Source: Gemmatimonadota bacterium
GTDB taxonomy: Bacteria > Gemmatimonadota > Gemmatimonadetes > Gemmatimonadales > GWC2-71-9
Direction of reading: 5' to 3'
Assembly (NCBI GenBank): GCA_016180765.1
Contig: JACPAP010000065.1
Coordinates: forward strand, 1 to 9,603
Length of the DNA stretch: 9,603 nt
Positions 1-5,515 of this stretch are shown piece by piece. The notes under the pieces were generated by a model. That model searched no databases, was not told the DNA's origin, and worked only from the letters and a program-made list of their open reading frames with translations. A program made the position numbers and the translations under genes. Position 1 is the stretch's first letter. The number at the start of each line of letters is the position of its first letter.

Positions 1-71
1 GCCTCGAGCTTGGCCCGGAAGAAGAGATCGCGGGCCAGGATCAGCACCGAGCGCTCAGCCGCGCCGGACAC
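1..71 (-). CDS. N-terminal fragment of an unidentified protein, running off the window edge
   Basis: Only about 23 codons are visible. They read on the minus strand in a frame different from the neighbouring metallopeptidase and contain the segment SVLILARDLFFRAKLE. A short hydrophobic beta strand (VLIL) followed by a charged amphipathic helix is typical of the first strand and helix of a Rossmann-like or receiver-like domain, but the fragment is too short to name a family. Possible starts are GTG at 77-75, 71-69 or 47-45. The first two overlap the end of the upstream metallopeptidase gene and the last lies 7 bases after its TGA. No clear Shine-Dalgarno sequence decides between them. The tight spacing suggests co-transcription with the metallopeptidase. 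The existence of the gene is an inference from reading frame and amino-acid character. Confidence 0.4.
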   Translation of the reverse strand, partial: MSGAAERSVLILARDLFFRAKLE

Positions 72-738
72 GGACACGCTCGGTGGTGGGCGGGTGGGCT
101 CGACGGAACAGATCCAGCACCCCCGGCTTGCGGCGGAGCACGACGAACGCCTCGCCCACGGGCGCGGGATCGAGTCCGTCCAGCGCGAGGTAGAGCGGCA
201 GCGGACGGGGCGGCGGCTCCGAGCGAAAGGTCTGCCCGTGCCACTCGATCTCCACCCGCTCGGGCGCGGAGCGCTTCACCTCACGATCGAAGAAGAGGTC
301 GTCGTCCACACAGTAGACGCCGTCAGCCACGCGCTCGCCGGAGAGATAGAAGAGGGGATCGTAGGGCTGCCCCTCCTGACGCCGGAAATTCTGCTCCGCC
401 GCCCAGTCGTACGCGTCCAGTTCGCCCGAGCGCGCGCGCCACTCCAGGTGATGCCGCAGCTCGTGGGTCAACGTTTCCCAAGCCTCCGCGCGCCAGTCGA
501 AGTCGCGCCGCTCCCGCGCCAGCTCCTGGAACGACCCGTGATACAGCACTACCCGCGACGGCGGAGGATCCTCGGCCGCCTCCACGGGGATGCACTCACC
601 CATGGTGAACACCGAGGGATAGACCGGATGCCGGACCGTCTTGGGACTCACCTCGATCGCGAACACGCCGTCCAGGTACTTGGGCGGCATTTCCGTCACC
701 ATACGGTCCACCATCGCGCGGAAGTCGCGGAGGTCCAT
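55..738 (-). CDS. Zincin-like metallopeptidase family protein (PF06262-like) with C-terminal extension
   Basis: This 227-residue protein carries the zinc-binding HExxH motif as HELRH at residues 92-96, preceded by a helix (AEAWETLT). Asp107 follows downstream and could be a further ligand. The upstream part (about 20-75) contains a strand-rich segment ending in VVLYHGSF, as in the small MMP-like zincins of PF06262. Members of that family are usually about 110-140 residues, so roughly the last 100 residues here are an extension. That extension includes a cysteine, an acidic DDDLFFD stretch and a Pro/Arg-rich tail ending VRVRRG, and I do not recognise it. No signal peptide or membrane segment is seen, so a cytoplasmic location is likely. 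The substrate is unknown. The ATG at 738-736 is a natural start but has no strong Shine-Dalgarno sequence. Palindrome A separates the gene from the symporter remnant upstream. Confidence 0.82.
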   Translation of the reverse strand: MDLRDFRAMVDRMVTEMPPKYLDGVFAIEVSPKTVRHPVYPSVFTMGECIPVEAAEDPPPSRVVLYHGSFQELARERRDFDWRAEAWETLTHELRHHLEWRARSGELDAYDWAAEQNFRRQEGQPYDPLFYLSGERVADGVYCVDDDLFFDREVKRSAPERVEIEWHGQTFRSEPPPRPLPLYLALDGLDPAPVGEAFVVLRRKPGVLDLFRRAHPPTTERVRVRRG

Positions 739-759
739 AGGTGACTAATGGAACGATGT

Positions 760-895
760 GCGCAGGCGATGCGAGCGGGCGCGGGTCCCCTTCGCGCGCT
801 GCAGTTCCGCGCGCGCCGCAGACGAACAGCGTTTCATGGCGCGCGCTTCACCGACGCGCGCTCCAGGGACCCGCGCCCGCTCGCATCGCCTGCGC
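760..895. repeat. Palindrome A: 136-base long inverted repeat
   Basis: Bases 760-789 are perfectly complementary to 866-895, giving 30 paired positions. The same symmetry axis continues inward: 794-799 pair with 856-861 (GCGCGC) and 809-817 with 838-846 (GCGCGCGCC/GGCGCGCGC). This leaves a loop of about 20 bases at 818-837. The element lies 13 bases after the symporter stop and 21 bases before the metallopeptidase start. It has no T-run on either side, so it does not look like a standard intrinsic terminator, although it could still block transcription or protect a 3' end. It contains no transposase gene. Motifs in its core recur in palindrome B (2324-2461). Confidence 0.85.
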
Positions 896-908
896 TCTCA
901 TCGCCGTC

Positions 909-2294
909 TCATGGCACGCTGGCCGGCGGTCGTGGGAGGTCCGCAGGAGACGGCGTGCGCCGGATGCGCCGCACCATCCAGCCGTTGAGCGCCACCAGCG
1001 CGAGCAACACCACGCCCCACTGGAGCAGGATGGTCCCCACGTTCTCCACGCCGAAGGGGTTCAGCCACCCCGCGGGATCCCAACCCCGCGCCTGCACCAG
1101 CCACCAGACCAGCAGGATCAGGGCCTCCAGCGGGACCACGACGGCGATGATCACGTCCCACCAGCGCCCGAGCCGGATGTCGGAATCCGCGTGGTTGAGC
1201 TGCTCATCCCGGAAGCGCCGCACCCCCGACGCGATCACCGCGAGGGCGAAGAACAGGCCCGACACCATGAGTCCCACGCCCCAGACCCAGTCCTGGTTGT
1301 GCAGCACGTCGAGCGACCGGGCCGACGGCAGCCCCAGCAAGAACCCGATGGCGCCCACCCAGCGAATCGCCCGGGCCCGCTCCACGCCCGCATCCAGCGC
1401 CACCCGGGTCGCCAGCTCGATCATCGAGATCAGGCTGGTAAACGCCGCGAACGCGAGCGCCGTGAAGAACAGCACCATGAACACTCGACCGAGGGGGACC
1501 CGCGCGAACAGCTGCGGCATCCAGATGAACGTGAGCCCCTCGTTGCCGGCCCCGAAGATGGTCTGCTCGATCAGCTCCGGCGTGAGCTGCCGCCCGGACC
1601 GGACCGCATCCGCCAGCGCCGGATAGGCACTCAGCGCCTCCGGCTGCGCGGCCAGGTTCGCCACCAGCTGCGGCACCACGGCGAACACGGTGCAGAGGAC
1701 CATGACCCCGGAAAACAGGGAGACCAGGTTGTTGGCGGCCGGCAGCATGACCGCGTTGAGCGCCGTGTCCTCGCGCTGCCGCAGGTACGCGGCGTAACAC
1801 AGCACCAGTCCCCACCCCGCCCCGGTATCCCAGGCGTTCTGCGTCAGAGCCTGCACCCAGAGGTTGGCGTTGGCCAGCCCGGCCCAATCCACGGTGAACA
1901 GATACCGGAGCCCTTCCCCCGCACCCGGGAGCGTGACCGCGCGAAGGGCCATCACGATCACCAGCAGGATCAGCGTGGGCATCATGACCTTCGCCACCCG
2001 CTCGATCGCCCTGACCCCGCGCGCCACCACCCACACGCCCAGGGCCATGGAGATCCCGTGCGTCAGGACCGGCCACCACGAACCGGTATACGCCCTCCAG
2101 AACGCCCCCGGCTCCTCGCCCGGGACCTGCCCAAACAAGGCCGCCCCGACGTAGCGGAGGGTCCACCCCGCGACGACGGAGTAGTAGAACATGATCGCGA
2201 TTGCCACGAAGGCGACCCAGGCGCCTATCCAGGCCCACCGCGGCCCCGCCATCTGGAGGAACGCCGCCACCGGCCCGGACCGCGTCTTCCGCCC
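909..2294 (-). pseudogene. Neurotransmitter:sodium symporter family transporter, 5'-truncated (TM1-TM2 missing)
   Basis: The intact open frame matches the NSS/SNF (LeuT-fold) family from the end of TM2 onward. Numbering from the GTG at 2270-2268 (453 aa), TM3 contains FYYSVVAGW (28-36), and the TM6 region contains QNAWDTGAGWG (144-154), a form seen in one bacterial NSS branch. About ten hydrophobic segments, corresponding to TM3-TM12, follow in order. Upstream of the GTG the frame still reads GRKTRSGP (2294-2271), matching the conserved GRxTRxxP at the end of TM2. Before that it changes to unrelated residues and meets a TGA at about 2338-2336. TM1, which in this family forms the sodium and substrate sites, and TM2 are absent from the window. 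There is no ATG, GTG or TTG between that stop and 2270. The remainder has no frameshift, so the loss is recent, the short form is expressed, or the assembly is broken here. If complete, the protein would import an amino acid or similar solute with Na+. Confidence 0.8.
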
Positions 2295-2323
2295 CGGGTC
2301 CTCCGTGAGGGAGAGGGTCTCTG

Positions 2324-2461
2324 GTGTCGTGAGTCAGATGAGTGCGCCGGTGGGTCCCTCCGGTCGCTGTAGTGCTACCGCACGCGGCGCAGCGGAGCGC
2401 ACGGCCGGGGCACTAACGCGTCCTCCGAGACCCACCGGCGCGCTCATCTGACTCACGACAC
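2324..2461. repeat. Palindrome B: 138-base long inverted repeat, related to palindrome A
   Basis: Bases 2324-2356 pair with 2429-2461 over 33 positions. The only imperfection is T2343 opposite G2442, a wobble pair in RNA. Inner pairs on the same axis are CGC/GCG (2365-2367 with 2418-2420) and TAGTGC/GCACTA (2370-2375 with 2410-2415). The right arm ends on the last base of the peptidase stop codon (2463-2461). The left arm lies about 30 bases from the point where the symporter loses homology. No T-run follows on either strand. GGGTCCC, CGCTG-pyrimidine-AGT, ACGCG and CTCC occur in the same order in the core of palindrome A, although the outer arms differ. Confidence 0.87.
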
Positions 2462-3918
2462 TACTGCAGCTCGGCCTCCAGCCGCGAGAGCAGCGGCCCG
2501 AACGACAGCGGCGTTCCCGTAACCTCCGCGGCCAACCGATCTGCCGGGTCCGCCTGGCCGCGGCTCATCAAGTGCTGCACCAACACGCCCGCTCTGGGGT
2601 TGCGGAACCAGTCTTGGTCAAAGCGTCGCGTGAGCTCGGCGGACACCGCCGCTTCCAGCTGCCAGGCGCGCAGGTACCGCGCGGCGTAGAAGCCCGGGTC
2701 CACGTCCTGCAGATAGTCCTCCTCTCCGTACCGGAACAGGGTCGCGTCGCTCAACCGCCGGGCGTACTCCGGTCCCCCGTTCGACAGGCCGGTCCCGTGC
2801 AGGACGATCTCGTAGCCCAGCTTGGCCGCATAACGCCGCACGCCGTAGAGCTCGTGCACCAGCAGCTCGAAACGCAGGTCTCGCACTTGCGCCGACCGGA
2901 GCCCGGTGTATCGCCCGAGCCAGTTCGGGTCCAGCGTCAAGTGATCCCAGAGCATGGCATAGCCTTCGGTGACCGAGTTGTCGCCCAGCCAGCGGTCGGT
3001 GAACGACCGGCCCGGGCCCACCGAGGCGAAGTGGAGCGCGTGCCCCAGCTCGTGCCACAAGGTCCGGTAGTCGTTATGGCCGCCCCGGGGACGCAGCACC
3101 AGGTACACCTCCTCCGGTACCCGCACCGGGACGCAAAACGCGCGCGGTTGCTTGCCCGCGCGCTCGTCCGTGTCGAACCGCACCCGCCCGGCCTGGTGGG
3201 CATCGATGCCCATCTCGCGCATCTGGCGCACCGCGGTCTCGACCAACGCCGCCAGGGGGAACGCCGCGTCGTACTCGTCGGCCCGGAAGGCCCACGCCAC
3301 ATCCGCGCGGGCGAGCTGTCCCAGGGGTACCCCCAGGCGACGTTTGACCAGGCGTCCCAGCGCATCCCGGTAGAGCGCCTCGCTGGCGCCGAGAAACGCC
3401 TCGCCGGCGCGGGCCAGCTCCGGGAGATCGATCCCCATCAGCGCGCCGGAGCCGGAGACGTAGTCCCGGTACCCCAACTGCTTCACCGCCTCGTGCTCCA
3501 GCGCGAAGCGCTCCCGGCGGAGCCGGGTGACCTCGCCCGCCACCAGATGGGCCCGCGCGGCGTCCAACGCCAGCCGGGTCGCCCGGTCGGGCTCGTTGGC
3601 CAACTCGATGGGCACCCGTAAGTAGGGCACCTCGCGACCGCCGCCCCGGACCACGGCCTCCTGCTCCCAGCGGAGCTGGCCTTCCTCCAGCGACGCGACC
3701 AGGCGCCCGATGCGGATCCCCACGATCCATTCGACCAGCGGCGCCACCCCGCTGGCCCGGGCCGTCTCCAGCGCCTCGTCCGAGACCAGCACCGCGAAGC
3801 GATCGTAGATGGCTTGGAACGCGGGCTCGGTCTTGAGCCCGGCGCCGGTGAGGTAGTACTCGCGGCCCAGCTCCTGGTGCATCGCGTCGCCGAGCTCGAC
3901 CAGCCGGGCGAGGTTCAC
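2461..3918 (-). CDS. M3-like zinc metallopeptidase (oligopeptidase-type)
   Basis: This 485-residue protein contains HELGHALHF with the zinc motif HELGH at 289-293. The third ligand is probably Glu318 in the segment VTEGYAML, as in gluzincins of the M3 thimet oligopeptidase/oligoendopeptidase F clan. The N-terminal half is largely helical and acidic, which fits the enclosing helical domain of M3 enzymes, and HELYGVRRYAAKLGYE (355-370) resembles a later M3 helix. M3 enzymes usually run to about 560-680 residues, so this is a short, divergent member. The expected role is cytoplasmic cleavage of short peptides, as no signal peptide is present. The GTG start at 3918-3916 shares GTGA with the glyQS stop, so translation is probably coupled to glyQS. 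The stop codon touches palindrome B. Metal-dependent peptidase is secure; exact family and substrate are not. Confidence 0.82.
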   Translation of the reverse strand: MNLARLVELGDAMHQELGREYYLTGAGLKTEPAFQAIYDRFAVLVSDEALETARASGVAPLVEWIVGIRIGRLVASLEEGQLRWEQEAVVRGGGREVPYLRVPIELANEPDRATRLALDAARAHLVAGEVTRLRRERFALEHEAVKQLGYRDYVSGSGALMGIDLPELARAGEAFLGASEALYRDALGRLVKRRLGVPLGQLARADVAWAFRADEYDAAFPLAALVETAVRQMREMGIDAHQAGRVRFDTDERAGKQPRAFCVPVRVPEEVYLVLRPRGGHNDYRTLWHELGHALHFASVGPGRSFTDRWLGDNSVTEGYAMLWDHLTLDPNWLGRYTGLRSAQVRDLRFELLVHELYGVRRYAAKLGYEIVLHGTGLSNGGPEYARRLSDATLFRYGEEDYLQDVDPGFYAARYLRAWQLEAAVSAELTRRFDQDWFRNPRAGVLVQHLMSRGQADPADRLAAEVTGTPLSFGPLLSRLEAELQ

Positions 3919-5249
3919 GACTCCAGGCGGTCGCGAAGGTATTCCACCAGCCGGTCGGCCCCGACCCGCGCTTGCGCCAGCGTGTCCCGATCGCGCACGG
4001 TCACCGTCTGATCGGTCAGGCTCTGCCCATCCACCGTGATGCCGAAGGGGGTGCCGGCCTCGTCCTGCCGGCGGTAGCGCCGGCCAATCGAGCCGCCGTG
4101 GTCGAAGAACACCGTGAAGCGCCGGTGGAGATCATCGTACAGGCGCCGCGCCATCTCGGGCATCCCGTCCTTGTTCACCAGCGGGAAGATGCCCGCCTTG
4201 ATGGGAGCCAGCGCCGGATGCAGGCGCAGCACCACCCGCAGCTCGCCCTCGACGGTCTCCTCGTGATACCCATCCACCAGCACCACCAGCATCAGCCGGT
4301 CCACTCCCATCGAGGTTTCGATGATGTACGGGATGAAGCGTTGGTTGGTCGCGGTGTCCACGTACTCCAGCTTCTTGCCGGACGCCTGCTGATGCCGGGA
4401 GAGATCGAAGTCGGTGCGGTTGTGGATGCCCTCGAATTCCTGCCAGCCGAAGGGAAACTGGTACTCGATGTCGAACGCCGCCTTCGCATAGTGCGCCAGC
4501 TCCTGCGGGCCGTGCTGGTGAAACCGGAGCTTGGCCGGGGTGATCCCCAGGCCGATGTGCCACTGGAGGCGCTGCTCGCGCCAATACTCGAACCAGCGGG
4601 TGTCCTCGCTCGGGCGCACCAAGAACTGCATCTCCGCCTGCTCGAACTCGCGGGTGCGGAAAATGAAATTGCCGGGCGTGATCTCGTTCCGAAACGCCTT
4701 GCCGATCTGGGCGATGCCGAACGGCACCTTCTGGCGCGACGACTGGAGCACGTTGAGGTAGTTGACGTAGATGCCCTGGGCGGTCTCGGGACGAAGGTAG
4801 ACCACCGCCGCCTCTTCCTCAACCGGTCCCATGAAGGTCTTGAACATGAGGTTGAACAGCCGCGGCGCGGTGAGCGTGCCCTGGTTGCCGCACACCGGGC
4901 AGCGCGCCTCCGGCGTCCCGGGCGTGCCCTTCAAGCGCTCGTCGTCCGCCCGGAACCGGTTCTTGCAGGTCTTACAGTCAACCAGCGGATCCGCGAACCC
5001 CGCGACGTGACCCGAGGCCTCCCACACCTTGGAATGCATGAGGATGGCCGCGTCCACCCCCTCGATGTCCTCCCGTTCGTGCACCATGGCGCGCCACCAG
5101 CGCTCCTTGAGGTTCTTCTTGAGCTCCACCCCCAGCGGCCCGTAATCCCAGACCGAGCCCAGCCCGCCGTAGATCTCGGAGGACTGAAACACGAAGCCGC
5201 GGCGCTTGGCGAGCGAGACCAGCCGGTCCATTACCGCTGTGTTGGCCAT
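3915..5249 (-). CDS. glyQS: Glycyl-tRNA synthetase, single-chain alpha2 (class IIa) type
   Basis: The enzyme charges tRNA-Gly with glycine in the cytoplasm. Using the ATG at 5249-5247 (444 aa), the N-terminus has LAKRRGFVFQSSEIYGG (13-29) and WDYGPLG, both typical of this type. Four cysteines at 92, 95, 117 and 120 (CKTC and CPVC) form a probable zinc site. PETAQGIYVNYLNV (154-167) and the motif 2 core FRNE (186-189), followed by REFEQAEM, mark the class II active site. Motif 3 reads ETSMGVDR (311-318). A C-terminal anticodon-binding domain (about 340-444) includes GTPFGITVDG and TVTVRDRD. Length is normal for the alpha2 form. Alternative starts are GTG at 5258 and ATG at 5231; I prefer 5249 because it gives MANTAVMDRL without an odd leader, but no strong ribosome-binding site settles it. 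The gene is divergent from the tyrosine kinase and overlaps the M3 peptidase by four bases. Confidence 0.96.
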   Translation of the reverse strand: MANTAVMDRLVSLAKRRGFVFQSSEIYGGLGSVWDYGPLGVELKKNLKERWWRAMVHEREDIEGVDAAILMHSKVWEASGHVAGFADPLVDCKTCKNRFRADDERLKGTPGTPEARCPVCGNQGTLTAPRLFNLMFKTFMGPVEEEAAVVYLRPETAQGIYVNYLNVLQSSRQKVPFGIAQIGKAFRNEITPGNFIFRTREFEQAEMQFLVRPSEDTRWFEYWREQRLQWHIGLGITPAKLRFHQHGPQELAHYAKAAFDIEYQFPFGWQEFEGIHNRTDFDLSRHQQASGKKLEYVDTATNQRFIPYIIETSMGVDRLMLVVLVDGYHEETVEGELRVVLRLHPALAPIKAGIFPLVNKDGMPEMARRLYDDLHRRFTVFFDHGGSIGRRYRRQDEAGTPFGITVDGQSLTDQTVTVRDRDTLAQARVGADRLVEYLRDRLES

Positions 5250-5327
5250 GCGGAGCACCGAAAGGGACCGGGGAAGATAGACGGGGGATAGAGGGGGATG
5301 GAAGGCGCCAACTGGTGACGAGGGGAT

Positions 5328-5370
5328 GGGATGGAGGGGGTGGTCGCGCGGGGCCCACCCCTTCCATCCC
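5328..5370. repeat. Imperfect palindrome in the divergent glyQS/kinase intergenic region
   Basis: The left arm GGGATGGAGGGGGTGG (5328-5343) pairs with 5355-5370. All sixteen positions pair, one of them as G·T (5336/5362), around an 11-base loop. A further GGGATGGA copy lies at 5296-5303, outside the stem. There is no T-run on either side, so termination is unlikely. The position between divergent starts would suit an operator or a leader structure for glyQS, but no factor is recognisable. The rest of the 266-base intergenic region (5250-5515) holds the possible kinase promoter and an AT-richer stretch at about 5420-5485. Confidence 0.55.
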
Positions 5371-5451
5371 CGTTCCGTCCCCCGCCACTTCCCGGGATCG
5401 CAACAACGCGAAGCAGTTGCGCTATCTCATAACGGCAAGTTTCACATCAAT

Positions 5452-5480
5452 TTGCGTTCCAGAGCCGGGTCGGATACCTT
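5452..5480 (+). promoter_or_regulatory. Possible sigma70-type promoter for the tyrosine kinase gene
   Basis: TTGCGT (5452-5457) is followed after 17 bases by TACCTT (5475-5480). The pair sits in the only AT-richer stretch upstream of the gene and about 35 bases before the predicted start codon. Matches to consensus are partial, and TATCTT at 5480-5485 is an alternative -10 element with worse spacing. Confidence 0.3.
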
Positions 5481-5505
5481 ATCTTCCCCCCACGCGCGAC
5501 CACCT

Positions 5506-5510
5506 GGGAG
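5506..5510 (+). promoter_or_regulatory. Ribosome binding site fixing a TTG start for the tyrosine kinase
   Basis: GGGAG lies 5 bases before TTG at 5516-5518. The frame is open much further upstream (to 5315), but that extension is low-complexity, contains the intergenic palindrome and looks non-coding. This site therefore argues for TTG at 5516. Confidence 0.65.
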
Positions 5511-5515
5511 ACGGG

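Noticed and set aside
760..895. Palindromes A and B as ordinary intrinsic terminators or insertion sequences
   Set aside because: Neither has a T-run in either orientation, neither contains a transposase or clear target duplication, and their 30-33 bp arms are far longer than normal terminator stems.
741..2372. Long plus-strand open frame (543 codons) across the symporter region
   Set aside because: It is antisense to the clear NSS coding frame, crosses palindrome A, and is rich in His, Arg, Pro and Gln as expected of a GC-rich shadow frame.
3972..5291. Plus-strand open frame of 439 codons opposite glyQS
   Set aside because: It is the antisense shadow of a glycyl-tRNA synthetase with all its motifs, and has no recognisable domain of its own.
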